From Paralichthys olivaceus (lineage: Eukaryota; Chordata; Actinopteri; Pleuronectiformes; Paralichthyidae): a stretch of 64,000 nucleotides of DNA. A program made the position numbers and the translations under genes. The stretch is from the NCBI RefSeq assembly GCF_024713975.1, contig NC_091102.1, forward strand, positions 7,259,001 through 7,323,000. Direction: 5' to 3'. Shown here piece after piece: positions 52,667 to 64,000 of the stretch (within the stretch, counting starts at the first letter, position 1; each line of letters starts with the position of its first letter). Below the pieces are notes generated by a model. The model did no database searches and was not told the origin of the DNA. It worked only from the letters and a program-made list of their open reading frames with translations.

Positions 52667-55600
52667 ATCCCAGACAGCCCTTGCTATGTCGAAACAGGAA
52701 GAGGCGTCCTCATCTGTTAGTGAGTTAACAATCATCGTTGTTTCCTTCCTTAATCCCATGACACCATTCATTCATTCATTTATTCATCCATCCTTTCAGT
52801 CATCTATTCAGTCATATGTTGCCTCATTGCTTCTGGACATAATTCACAGAGAGCTCACAATTCCTCCTCAGTGTAAGGGAGGAGACATGGTGATTGTTTG
52901 GCTCTAATTGTTCCCCGTTGATTAATTTGTGGCATACTCTCCCTGAATATACTGGGACCTCTCTGTGCCCATTAGTTTGTCTCTGCGAAAGTGGATATGT
53001 ATACTTGTAAGCACTGCGAGAGTTTACAAATTCAGGGCCCGGAATTTGTGAATTCTGGTGCAGTCAACATAGACCCTTGATGATATGGGGAGATGACGTT
53101 TTCATCATGTGAAGCTTTTGGGCCATGTAGATATGTGGGCTTTAGAATTTAGTTTTCAGGCAGATTGATTATTTAATAAAACACTGAAATTAGTGCCAAG
53201 TAACCTTATGGGGCAGCTGGATATCAAGTGAGAATCCGTCCTGCCGAGCTCCTGTCTATTCACTTGTGGCCCAACCACATAGGTTTGGACCAATCTGTGT
53301 CTTAATAACTAGCAGCTATGGATGTGCCCAGAGCTTTGGACCCCATTGGATATCTCAAACATTGATTGGTGTCATTCTTCAAAGTGGAGTTTCCAAAAGA
53401 AAGAGTGATAGTTCTGGCTGATCAAAGCCTTTCAGGAGCCAAGTGAAGGCAGAGGTGTGGAAGTGAGCAGAGTGGGGCCAGGCCTTCAGCTGATTGCTGT
53501 CAGGCTCTGCCACAGAGAGTAACAGCAGGCTGCAAGAGCTTTTCACGACTTAACAGCCAAAGTAAAACAATGCATCCTTAGTGATGAAGCAAAATTAAGA
53601 ATCAGGGTTTGAAAGCTGCCAAGGGGTCAAATATGAGTCTAGATGTTTTTGATACAGCTTTTCTTTATAAACCTGCAACTATTACAAAGGTGGAGTGAAA
53701 GAGCTGTGGTGTGTTGCAAAGACAGGGCAGAAAAAAGGACAGAACAGGATAAAGGTGCACATTTTCTCTTTCTGCAAACTACAGAAAACCGTTGAGGGAG
53801 TAGTATCACTAGCCAACTTTTGGATCGATTTGCTCTGCTCTTTCTGGAAAATACCATCAAAAATCAATGCTACTACTCAGTGTGTGTATGCATTCAGTAT
53901 TATTAATGTGTTCTGCTTTCTTTTGTGTTTAAAAGTGTTGAATGATTTATACCTACTGTTGAACCAGAAATGTTAACTTTTGTTAACGTGATTGATCTTT
54001 CTATCCAGAGTGTAACAGCACAATGTTGTTCTCCATATTACTGTGACCTTGGTGACTTCTGCAGTGTTTCATTTTAATGTGACTGATGGACCTAATGTCC
54101 TATGTGAACTTTTGAATCCCCCGCCTTCACCAACAAAACACCAACGTGCTATATCCGTTCCTGGGTTTTGTCCTATTAATGTCAAGTTCACGTGTTGCTC
54201 CATCTGTCCTACTTAAGAGATAACAGCCTTGTTAAATGCTTTGTGTTGCATACAGCAGCTGCAGTGTGCAACCATTAATGTAGCAGGTGCATTGCTTGAG
54301 GGCTTCATACATGCATAATATATAATATGGACATGTTTTGCATGCATGTGCATCTTCTTTCTATGTCTGGAGAGTGAAATCTGTTCATTAGAAGAGGCCC
54401 AATGATGATGTATATTATTTGTTAAGGTTCCCTTTGTTAACAGCATAATGTAAAACATTCACACACTTATAAATAGCAGTGCCCTAAACATATGTCCTTG
54501 CAATGTTTAAGAAAGTAAAAAAATACTTGATCCAACCCATACCACATCCTTCCACCAAGTTTCCTGGTAAACCTTCCTGTAGATGTTGCAAATGTGGTTG
54601 GACTGTCACATGACACACGTCATAGCAATTCTGAAAATCTTCATTCTACTTTGACTTTTATTCAGTTCATGTCAAGCTTTGTACCCCGACGAGCAGAATT
54701 GTAATTTAAAGGAAAATATCTGTATTTTTGAGAAAAATGTTTACTTGTTTCCATGCAGAGTTACATGACAGGACTGATAAGTGTGTACTGTAATTAGGAA
54801 GTAAACACCAGCAGCTGGCTAACATTGCTTTGAATAGAGTGGAAACCGTTACCCCAGCTCCATCCAAACAGACAAAAACTGCCTCCAGGATAGTTGAGCT
54901 CAGATTAGTTCATCATAATCAGAGCCAGAGCATTCTCAAGGGGGCTGGTTCTTCAGTAGGAAATGGTTTCTGTGAAAGCTGTGAGACTGAGACAGCCACA
55001 TCAACCACAATTTCCTCTATTGGATCATCTTTCTTTAGAGTTTTCTGTCTTTGTAACACTGGATGGACAAATGGTACCTCTGCTACCTGCTGTGTTTTAT
55101 AATCAAGGTACAAGACCTTCTAACCAGATTGATCTGCTTCCACAGCTTGATTGAAACTGGATGTTTTTAAATAATGTTGACCAGGGAATGGGAGATTTAC
55201 ATGTACTGGTAAAAAGCACATCTTCCTATTATGTTGTTCTGTTTTCTCACTCATGCGAACATAAATTACACAAGCCCCTCATCAGCACTCATGAAGCCAC
55301 AGTCAGCAGCCTGGATCAGCAAACTAGAGTGAGATCAAGGACAAGATCACAGTGAGGGCTTTTGATGAGCGGATGGATAGACTGATAAGAATCTCAACAA
55401 TGTTGAATTCAAGGTTTCATTACCTTCAGTATTTCTCAGCACTAATATTATCCTTGTTCTCTTTTAAACTGAGTGAGAGTTTTCGAGAAGTACATGTCCA
55501 AGCCAGGTTTCTGTCAGCTCCAGGTTCAGATATGTACGTGATACGACTGAGGTCAAAGTAAATACGCACAATGACAGAACAAATACATAGACTGTAAATA

Positions 55601-58600
55601 AAGATGGGCAACATAACTGCGCGTCAAAAGTGAGCCAAAGTGTTTTGGTTGCCAGCTATGGCTGCCTGCTCAATGTTAATGGATGGGACATGCACCAAAC
55701 TAAAAAATCAAAGTACATGTCACATACATTTTTCTCACGCACACTTACCCAGAACTGTGCTGATACCACATCAGAAACATTTCTTGAACAGTTGGGCGAG
55801 AAGATGTGAAGAATAGGCAGGAGGCAGGACATGACATATTTGAGGAAAGTGTTTATACAGCACATCAACACCCCTGTTAGTTCTCATTACCAAAAGCTCT
55901 TGAATCTTGTTGTCTTTTCAATTTTGTAATCGTCTTTTTTACATATATCACACCACGTTTTCATCCTGAGATGTTTGTATTATTCAAGTTTTATGCCGGC
56001 CACTTGTTACAAACTTCATCAGCACTTGCTTGCTGTGAATTTTATGGAAATCTTCCGGCTGTATTCTCACATTGGTTCACTCAGGCATTCTCTGGACATT
56101 TTACTAGGGCTGGCACGAAAAAAAAAAAAGAAGGTCCGAAGCAACTGGCTTGGACATTTTCGTTCTCACAAACAGCTCCTCTAAACAATTTTCGGAAAAT
56201 GTCCAGATCTCAGTGCATGTCTGAAAGCAGCTTAAGGGAGTGTGAGGCCTTGAAGATATTTGTTGAATGTCCTATATATATTCAACTCCTCCCTCCTCAC
56301 ATGTACCTCCATTAATAAATCAAATTAAATGAAATGAGGGATCAAGGATGGCACATCATGGCAAAATGTCACAGGAGAGTGGGAGGCAATGGGCGTATGG
56401 AAACCAGGAGCAAGAAGAGAAAAGCACATGCCAGAATACAAATATAGGACAATAAACATATTAAAAATTATATGAAATATGAAGGGAAGCATAAGACGGC
56501 GTTAAAGAAAAGAGAGTGGATGCAGATGGAAGGAGAGGAGAGGATTTCAAGGGGAAGAGCATAACCACTTAGCCCTTCCCCCATTACTCATGGTTCTCGA
56601 GAGCAGAGAAGAATAATGAAATTGAATGGATTTATGCCAGACGTCAGGTAGGTCTAATGTTTTAATGCATTTGTGCAACCATGCAGTCGAGTGGCTTGTA
56701 CACCAGCAGTCAGTTCACTATTCAACCTGTTGTTCGAAAAGAACAGTGTCTGGAGATTGAGCATTTATATGAAGTCATGGTTATATTGTGTTGAATAGTA
56801 ATGAAAAAACAGTGACAGTGAGTAAAGTGACATTTACCTGAAAGGCCAAGAGACTTATGGAAACACTGATCAACAGACACAAGCTTTTACACAGTTCTCA
56901 AGTCATGGGAGTGGCACTTCCTTGGATGAAAAGGTGACATGCAAGTTTCATCACCTAATTTTTATGCATGTTAAAAACCAAGCTAACCAGAAACCTTATC
57001 TACTTCCTGTATCTCTTCTCTGGTGCTCTCTGTCTCTAGTTTCTTTTACACAGTAGGATTACAGGCTTGGTTTCATCTCAACAGGGCTGGAGTCCCAACA
57101 ATCAAAGTGACTGTTGTGAAGATGAAAGTCTTTGGTTGAAGTTGCCCTGTTCTCAAGGTTTGAACCAAATGACAGCATCTGTCTGTGTGTCTCAGGGATC
57201 AGCATTCATGAACAACAACATGGTTTTGTGAAAAAGGAGAGCAGAGGCAGAGTGGATGGACAATAAGCTCAGTCAGAGGAAGTGATAGACAGGGGAAGAT
57301 AAAGGGGACTCTGGGATTTGTTATCATTAAGGGCTCTCTGTAAGGACACAATAAATCTACCAGAAGTAGAAGATCAGACACTGGCCAAACCCACAACCTC
57401 TCTCTCTCTCTCTCTCTCTCTCATTTCAAGTATGTCCTGTTGTCATCACCCACATGGGGTTTGACTACCTTTGCTTGACATTGATTCGTCTGTAGACGGT
57501 TGTGCTTGACGTTGGTGTGTTGTCACTTTGACCAAACGATGTGACAAAGTCCGAAGACATTCATCAATGCCTCATATTTTCTTTGCTTTAATTCACTATC
57601 ATCTCCTAAAATAGTAATGTCAATATGCTTGATTCAAACAGCACTTTTCAAAAGCTGTCACAAAGCACAAAAACAGTCAAAGAAGGGGAAATAAACTAAA
57701 AAATACAGCAAATACAGACACAAAGAGAAAGAGTAAAAAAGTGAGCAAATGAGATAAAGAAACAGATTGACTTGGTGTGATGTTGATAGCTCCAACAGAC
57801 TACTACTCTTTCTCAGCCTCTACTTTCAAACTCATACACCAACCGCTCAACTTCCATTTCCTGAGAAGAGCTTCTCAACCTCAACAGTGGTTTCCAGTAA
57901 AAAAAAAAGTCAGTTGGCAATGACATTATTCGGTCCCTCCAGACAAACGCGATTATGCGGTCGCATAATTCAACGCATAATAATAAGTCGGCACATTTAT
58001 GCAGGAGCCGCATTTTTTCAAAGAAGCTGCACTTTCACCGCATAAATCGTGTATTTCCGCACAAAATGTGTGAAATATGTGGGGCTTGCATGATTTCGTA
58101 ATCCACGAATTTTAGTTGCAAAATACACATATATCTTCGCAGAAAGTTGAAAAATGTTGCGTTTACTTCACACAAGAGCTGCCATTTTCCACCTGTTGCC
58201 TTAGGAACGTTATGAAGTGACGTGTGCGTGTGTGGAAGGACTGATTATTGTCACACTGCGGATGTTCCAAGATTTTAAAATGTGTGTTTGAAAAAGTAGC
58301 TTTCTCTTTTTTCTTTTGCAGCTTGTCTTAACTTGCGCTATACATCCAGACTACTTCATTTCAAACTGAGGTACACGTGTTCAGAAATCATCAGAGGGAC
58401 TGTTTTACTGTCTTTATCGCTCTCATGTGTGAATGTCTGCTTAGTCAACATTACTACAACACTGACCTCCAAAAGATTAACTCAAGATTATTAAGATTTA
58501 CTCAATAAAAAAGTTATGAGCCCATTCTTCTGTATCGTAACTCTGCAGTAGCTAACGCAGAACCCTAAGCCGTACCCTGATGTGTACCTCTCCAAACATG

Positions 58601-61600
58601 TATCCACGCCTTGAGCTGTGATTGGTCTGCCTGGTCCGGAATCTCCTGCTTCTCCTCACATGGTTTAATGGTCGTACAGACCATCTCTTACATATTGTAA
58701 ACTATCTTCACCTGCTAATGCACCCCACTTTATTCCTCTTACAGAGAAGCTGGTAGCATATCAGAGGGAGTTCCATGCCCTGAAAGAGCGCCTTCGTGTG
58801 GCGGAGCACAGGACGCTGCAGCGCTCGTCTGAGCTCAACAACATTCTTGAGCAGTTCAAACGTGCCATCGCAGAGACTAACAGCAGCAAAGATGCTCTCA
58901 CAAATTTTTCAGGTAACAAACATGTACAATGACATATGACATCTGATGACTAATGAACTCTAAGGTTTTACACTGTTGAGTTAACATCAGAGCTGATTCA
59001 GTAATTTGCTTCCATCATATACTGTAGTGTTTTGTGTGAAAGAATTATCATGAGATGTATTCAGGTTATTTTACTCAACAAATACTCTAAAACCCAAAGA
59101 TATGATATTTTAAAGAAAAGAATCGGGAACTATTGAATAAAGAACACATAGGACCTTGGATTTCCTTCTATGAGTCTCTTTGTGGATAATAAATATTGTA
59201 TTCATTTCGTAGCATCACTGTCCTACCTGTGCACATTAGTGTTAACACGTGCTGCTTTAAAAACTCAGCATCACTGCTGAACTCATGTTTCTATGACCTC
59301 TTTCAGATGAGACACAGAAACTACTGAAGGAGCTCTCAAATAGGAAACAGCTCCAGGTGCCAAATATCTACCACCACCTGCCTCACCTTCTCAACAATGA
59401 GGGCAGCCTGCACCCAGCCGTGCAGGTTGGTCTTGGCCGCACGGGAGGTGAGAAGCTTATACATACAATGCAAGTTTTGTACAACAGCAAGGCCCCTGGA
59501 TTATGAGAGGCCTTCTCTCCTGAATATGCATGCTCCTCCTACACAAACACACTCAGACCCCCAGAGATCCTTATTACACAAGGATGAGAATCAAGTCTCA
59601 ACAAGTTTTGAGTAAGGGAACTAGTTCATAACAAATATCCCCCCTGGACTGAGGTGTCAAATAATATCTTATATCTTACACTGGCAGAGTTGAAAATAAA
59701 CTGAAGTGCATGTACTGTATGATCCCCTAATTTAATATGCAAATTATTTGATTTATTTACAATGATATCAATCTTGTATGTGTTTCTCTGTCCTACTATG
59801 TTTTTCCTGACATGGTCTTGCACTTGTTTTAAACGCCCTTCTCTTGTTTCTTCTTCTCTATTTTAATGTGGGGAAAAATACCTTTTTTCTAAAAACAGTT
59901 ACACAATGTTTACTAAAATAAATTCAACAATTTCCCACGATAACTTCACAGCAACCTCCTTTTTACTAAGCCAACCAGAGTGCAATGCGTCCTGTCAAAG
60001 TTTTAGTCTGTCATTAGCCTCTGCTTTCATATGCATTATTTCCCTCCTGTTTCACTATTTCCTATTCTCCTCCATTTTTAGCAAACCTCAGTTTAGTTGT
60101 TTTTTAAGAGGATTATTTATCTAGCATTGTTAGTGTTATACGTTGAGTGGATCTGGAACGTTTAATGGCGGCACCGACTTAAATGTAGTTTCCACCTCAT
60201 TCCTAATGACAGTGACAGAGGGGGGAAACAGTCTAGACAAATTAGAGGAAAAGACGGAGGGACAAGTTGGGTACAAACAGGAGTTTTTTGTCCCTGGCCC
60301 GTGGCCTGTTTGATTAATGAGTGCAAGGTATTCCCACGGGAAACAAGAAAAATACAGGGGCCATTGTTGCCATCGTTCCAAGTCACTGCTGTCGAGATTT
60401 CAGGAGTCTTTTTGGCTTCCTTTTAGAAATCTGAGATAGAACCTCTAGTCACTGATAATGTAGAGTCACAGTTTAACTGGGAGTGCAGGCAGGAAGTGGT
60501 AGCACAACCAGCACAGAGCCTTTTTCAGCCCCTGCATCCTCGTGCATGCCACATGACATACTTGACAGGCCCCTGACAACTTTCGGCTCGAGGCCCCAAT
60601 GGTGACTTTAATCTTTCACGGTTTTCTGCTGCTAATTGTTTTTCAAAGTCTCTCGTTTTTTTCTCTGCTGCTCGAAGCATATCTGACATTCTCATGATAT
60701 TTATAGCTGTGCAAATTAGGCCGTGATCCCACTTTAAAAATGAACAAGCATTATGAGGAGAAACAGTTCAGAGACTCTGAGACTGACATGGTTGGAGTGT
60801 GGCCCGGCTGAATCACCAATAAGAGTATTATTGGGAATGCAGCCTTGCTAGTCCCAATCAAATGGCCTTCAGCAATTCGTCTACCTACCAACTTGTGCCC
60901 TTTTACACCATCAATACTTCTTCAATTATACACAAGCTTTTCACTGCTGTTGATAACACTGTTAATGTTTTTCTTTGTAAGGCAATACTGATTTTGTTGC
61001 TTCAGTGTGAGATAGGCATGAACAGATAAACTATCAATTGACAGTACTATGAACCTTATATTTGCTTAATGTTTTTCTTTCTTTATATCATTGTTTTTAC
61101 TTTAAGCAAAGGGTTCAACATGGGAACCTTTGATTCTACTGAATACTCAGTCAGTTCGAATGGCAGAAGTTGTAATGTCATTCGACAAGATCAATCTCGA
61201 TCTTGATTGGCACTAAGCAAAGCACATACATCCATCAAGGCCAAACAACCCTACACCTGATGATAGTTCTTATAGTAGACATTTTTTTTAAATGAAGTGG
61301 TTAAATGGATAAAGAAAGAAAAAAAAATTACTGTATCTGCCCCTTTATCCGCATCTGCACCACAATTGTATAGGGTCTTCCCAGACCCCATCCCTCCACT
61401 AAGTTTGGGAGGAACGAGTTATGTATTGTTGTGTAATCCTACAAAAAATGAAATCAAACTGATGTGAGCCACGATGAGAATTGGCCACTGACAGCAGCAG
61501 AGGTGAGAGAAACTGGAGGAATCAATAATAGTATTTAATTTATTTAAAAATATCTCTGGCCTCAAACTGTCTGTAACATTTCTATATAATAGGCACATGG

Positions 61601-64000
61601 TCTCTAGTACTGCCATGTCCAGAGACTTGAGTGCTCCTGCAGCGGCCGCAGGTTCTTCCCTGCTCTCTCTTCTAATTTTTTCATACTTTGACTAAATGTC
61701 AAAAACACACACACACACTAGTGTCCCCCAGGCTTTGCAAGATCATGAAAGTTTAAATACTTCAAAAATATTTTATTGGCATTGAAATATAGCAACCAGT
61801 GTACTGTGGCTGCCTGTCAGCAATTTTGCATTGGAAAACATTGATATTTGTTTACCTTGAAAAAGAAAAAATTGCAAAATATTTTTATTCTAACATGAGA
61901 CTCATGCCTAAATTCCCACAAGACATTACAGTGTTTTTTTTTTAAAGTCACAAAAAACAGTTTCATTGAATCATTAGAAATTCTGTTCTCCCTGTTCGTT
62001 GATCAGAATATTTTTTATTTTTCACACCAACAATCCATGTAATATGCCACTGTGACCAGATATGTTTTTTCAATTATTTTAATATTGTTTAGATTATAAT
62101 TTTCAAACATTTATCTAATGATGTCAGTTCCTGTCTTGACACGAGCCTTAACCCTAAACAATCACTCTAGACATATTCTGCTGCACATTGAAAGCATACA
62201 GACACAATCAAACACTTGCTCCTTTTATATTGAATGTTATGCCAAATCACTTCTTTTCATTGATGTGAGAGCAGTGGACAGAAGCGTGGATAATGTAGCA
62301 TTTTTTTCCCCGAAGGGGATGAAAAGATGGCAGAGTGAAGCGGGCAGACTGATCTAGGGACACGGGGAGGGGCAGTCCTGGAGTCGCTCCTGCTCCAGCT
62401 GCACTTACTTGCGTTATCACTCACTCAATGTCTGCCTCCCTCCCTTACTCTGTCACTCTCTGTCTCTTTTCCTTCCTCCCACATTCTCCTTTCATCCTCG
62501 ACCTACTTTCTTGGTGGTGGTGGTGGTGGGTGTCGCTATACAACACGGAGCTCAGTGTGAGGGACACAAAGCAAAACTGGGACAGATTCTCCACGCTGCA
62601 CAGATCACTCCGGAGGATTGCACCCTTTCTCGTGTCCACTGCACCGCTCGCTCATTCTGCACCTCAAGTTTTTGTTTTGTGCCTTTGTTGAGGCCCCTTG
62701 CACCCTCGCCATCTCCTCAGTCAGCAGGTTTTCCCTTTTTAAACCGTACACACACACACACACACCAACACATGCACACAAGGATCTGAATTCAGTTAAG
62801 AGCAAATACAAAATGTATAGAAGAGAAAGCTACACATAAAAGAAATACAACACACAAGTTAATAGGCAATTTAATGCTGTTGTCTTGACTTATTTTCTTT
62901 AAACGCTGATTGATGCTCTCTGCTATCTCATCCTCTCACTCTCTCTTCCCCCTGGTGAAAGTGATCCTTGTAGTCTACTGAGTACAATGAACTGGATTTG
63001 TGTCCATTGTACTTCTCTCAGTCTCATGTAGTTTAGGGGGGAATCTCTCCATCATAAAGAAGAGGCCGTCTGTTTTGTCACTCCAAGCCTCACACAATAG
63101 CATCAATAAGGAGATGACAATAGCCTTTCTCTTTTCCTCTTCCATGTCTCGCCACTGTGTCACTCGACCAGCCTGCTCTTGGCTGAGTGTCATGTCTGCT
63201 CGGTCTCTCTCCTCTGAATTAAATGATATATTCTTTCATTAATTACAATTGTAAGATAATGTAAGATTCAACACAAGAACATGCAGCACATTAGTGTAGC
63301 TGCATTGCAGACTACGTCCTCCTTTCTACTTAGTCCAGGTCTGAACTTCTGCTCTTGATTTAGGATGGTGTAATCTGTTGGTGTCCGACAAAAAAGATTA
63401 TTTGGTTTTATATCTAACTGATTAAATAGCCATCCTTTCCTGTTGCTCACCACATGCTCATGTCTCTTCCTCCCAGTTACCATGGTGATGGGAATTCCCA
63501 CAGTGAAGCGGAAGGTGAAGTCTTATCTGTCAGAGACGCTGCGTTCGCTAATAGACAAGCTGTCACCAGAGGAGAAACTTGACTGTGTTATTATTGTCTT
63601 TGTTGGGGAGGTGAGATCCCATAATCCAAACAGTTTGTGTCAACACATGATTTTTCTACACAGTGAATTAAAAACTTGATGTTGAAAACTTGTTGAAAAT
63701 GTCTAAACTCTTCCTGGTTGATCTCTGCAGACTGACCTGGACTACGTTCACAGCGTAGTTGCTGTCCTGGAGAAAGAGTGAGTATATTTCTCTGCTTCCT
63801 GCCAGACGCACAAAAAGATGTGTGAATGAGTGAAAAAGACCCTGATTCAAAGAAAAGTGTATATCTCTGTCCGAGTTGTTGACATCACCAGTGACTCTCT
63901 TTCATCAGGTTTTCTACAGAGCTGAGTTCAGGTTTGCTGGAGGTGATTTCCCCTCCGGCCACCTATTACCCTGAGCTCACCAACCTCAAAGAGACATTTG
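46857..64000 (+). CDS. mgat4a: Alpha-1,3-mannosyl-glycoprotein beta-1,4-GlcNAc-transferase A (GnT-IVa), first six coding exons, 3' end outside window
   Basis: GnT-IVa adds beta-1,4 GlcNAc to the alpha-1,3 mannose arm of N-glycans in the Golgi, starting a branch. Coding exons 46857-46950, 58745-58912, 59307-59447, 63477-63610, 63731-63777 and 63909 to the edge are in phase and give 225 residues. It is a type II membrane protein: a short basic tail MRLRNGT, a membrane anchor ([18 protein letters not shown]), a coiled stem ([20 protein letters not shown]), then the start of the GT54 catalytic domain with [60 protein letters not shown] and [20 protein letters not shown]. The match to mammalian MGAT4A is close throughout and favours A over B. 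The start ATG overlaps the stop of a two-codon uORF. Intron 1 is about 11.8 kb, by far the longest in the window. Confidence 0.97.
49198..49405 (+). repeat. Interspersed repeat with core TTAACATTGCGAGAT
   Basis: TGTTAGCAGGATTACACAAA, CTTGAAACTTGGTAGAAG and TTTAACATTGCGAGATATGG, ending near GCGGAGGTATGCGCTCTCCG. It is the best copy of this family in the window; compare 38048-38345. Confidence 0.65.
50107..50131. repeat. (CTT)n microsatellite
   Basis: About eight TTC/CTT units in mgat4a intron 1. Confidence 0.9.
50319..50711. repeat. Inverted-repeat DNA element, about 393 bp
   Basis: The left end AAAAGGAGAGTTTGCGCACA and the right end TTTTGAGTGAAGTATCCCTTT are diverged inverted repeats. The internal phrases ACTATGCCGATGGAGGGGTG and CTCGCCTTTATGTTCTCACC are ones I recall as a common fish non-autonomous DNA transposon. 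One copy in the window. Confidence 0.6.
52562..52666. repeat. (CA)n microsatellite
   Basis: About 50 CA units with a few CG interruptions at the left end. It produces several long spurious ORFs on both strands. Confidence 0.97.
54528..54600 (-). repeat. Fragment of the TTAACATTGCGAGAT repeat, reverse orientation
   Basis: The phrase CATCCTTCCACCAAGTTTCC is the reverse complement of the part reading GAAACTTGGTGGAAGGATG in better copies, and neighbouring bases follow the family with divergence. Confidence 0.45.
55586..55680. repeat. Left-end fragment of the CATAGACTGTATA element
   Basis: It starts CATAGACTGTAAATAAAGATGG and continues with GCGTCAAAAGTGAGCCAAAG. The far end is missing. Confidence 0.6.
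55958..56232. repeat. Partial second copy of the creg2-intron DNA element
   Basis: It shares CATCCTGAGATGTTTGTATT, GTATTCTCACATTGGTTCAC and a right end GTGCATGTCTGAAAGCAGCT with 43391-43672 in the same orientation. The left part is missing. It is interrupted by a short A run. Confidence 0.6.
57399..57422. repeat. (CT)n microsatellite
   Basis: About 12 CT units in mgat4a intron 1. Confidence 0.9.
57930..58245. repeat. Probable interspersed repeat with dense CG dinucleotides
   Basis: The stretch begins GTCCCTCCAGACAAACGCGA and is full of near-palindromic phrases (GCGGTCGCATAATTC, TTCCGCACAAAATGTG, TTTCGTAATCCACGAA). It stands out from the A/T-rich, CG-poor intron around it. I recall similar sequence in other fish, but there is no second copy in this window, so class and limits are uncertain. 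Confidence 0.45.
59448..63476 (+). other. mgat4a intron 3, no exon supported
   Basis: About 4.0 kb of mostly A/T-rich sequence. It contains a reverse fragment of the TTAACATTGCGAGAT repeat (61320-61440). A GC-richer block at 62270-62720 could be a regulatory element or alternative first exon, but nothing in it is decisive. The remaining stretches show nothing I can name. Confidence 0.5.
61320..61440 (-). repeat. Fragment of the TTAACATTGCGAGAT repeat, reverse orientation
   Basis: TATCTGCCCCTTTATCCGCA, CCATCCCTCCACTAAGTTTG and GTGTAATCCTAC are the reverse of the GTAGGATTACAC to GGATAAAGGGGCAGATA part of the family. Confidence 0.55.

Larger units (their letters stand above)
46951..58744 (+). 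other. mgat4a intron 1 (about 11.8 kb)
   Basis: No exon of any gene is supported inside. It holds the repeats listed separately (49198, 50319, 52562, 55586, 55958, 57399, 57930) and otherwise A/T-rich unique sequence. Many short open frames here lack splice context and family resemblance. Long first introns of this kind often hold enhancers, but none can be named from sequence alone. Confidence 0.6.

Noticed and set aside
62409-62789. 126- and 87-codon ORFs in mgat4a intron 3
   Set aside because: Low-complexity Ser/Leu/Trp readings of CT and GGT repeats; no homology or splice support.

Overview
This is a piece of a ray-finned fish nuclear genome, probably a percomorph teleost. That reading (an inference) rests on vertebrate-type split genes with short introns, abundant CA/TG microsatellites and several small inverted-repeat elements I recognise as common in percomorph genomes. 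Eight recognisable protein genes and one unrecognised gene are present. Every exon below was read from reading-frame continuity plus GT/AG splice sites.

Layout, left to right. 1-3.2 kb: the last ten coding exons of an AF4/FMR2-family transcription elongation factor, aff3 by context (+). 3.2-6.9 kb: repeat-rich intergenic DNA. 6.9-18.2 kb: complete rev1, the translesion-synthesis deoxycytidyl transferase (+, 20 coding exons). 18.7-21.2 kb: txndc9 (+). 23.2-25.2 kb: mrpl30 (-), facing away from mitd1 (26.0-27.6 kb, +) across a short shared upstream region. 28.7-31.2 kb: a coiled-coil protein gene (-) that I cannot name. 33.1-40.6 kb: cracdl (+). 41.6-44.2 kb: creg2 (+). 45.9 kb to the right edge: the first six coding exons of mgat4a (+), with a first intron of about 11.8 kb.

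The genes are not an operon-like functional unit: they cover transcription elongation (aff3), DNA damage tolerance (rev1), chaperonin regulation (txndc9), mitochondrial translation (mrpl30), ESCRT-linked abscission (mitd1), actin regulation (cracdl), a secreted/endolysosomal glycoprotein (creg2) and Golgi N-glycan branching (mgat4a). What unites them is conserved synteny with human 2q11.2. From memory of the human map, eif5b, the g-type lysozyme genes, tsga10 and lipt1 would be expected in between but are not seen, and creg2 sits in a non-human position.

The least explained object is the coiled-coil gene at 28.7-31.2 kb. It has a 502-codon terminal exon, a preceding exon built of a 12-bp minisatellite encoding an Glu-Ile-Glu-Gly repeat, a possible Cys-rich exon before that, and a well-placed polyadenylation signal. 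Other points of interest are the uORF-rich, G-quadruplex-bearing leader of mgat4a, a 30-G run inside a rev1 intron, a duplicated segment straddling the rev1 3' end, and a long TG tract just before a cracdl splice acceptor. I saw no viral element, CRISPR array, tRNA or rRNA.
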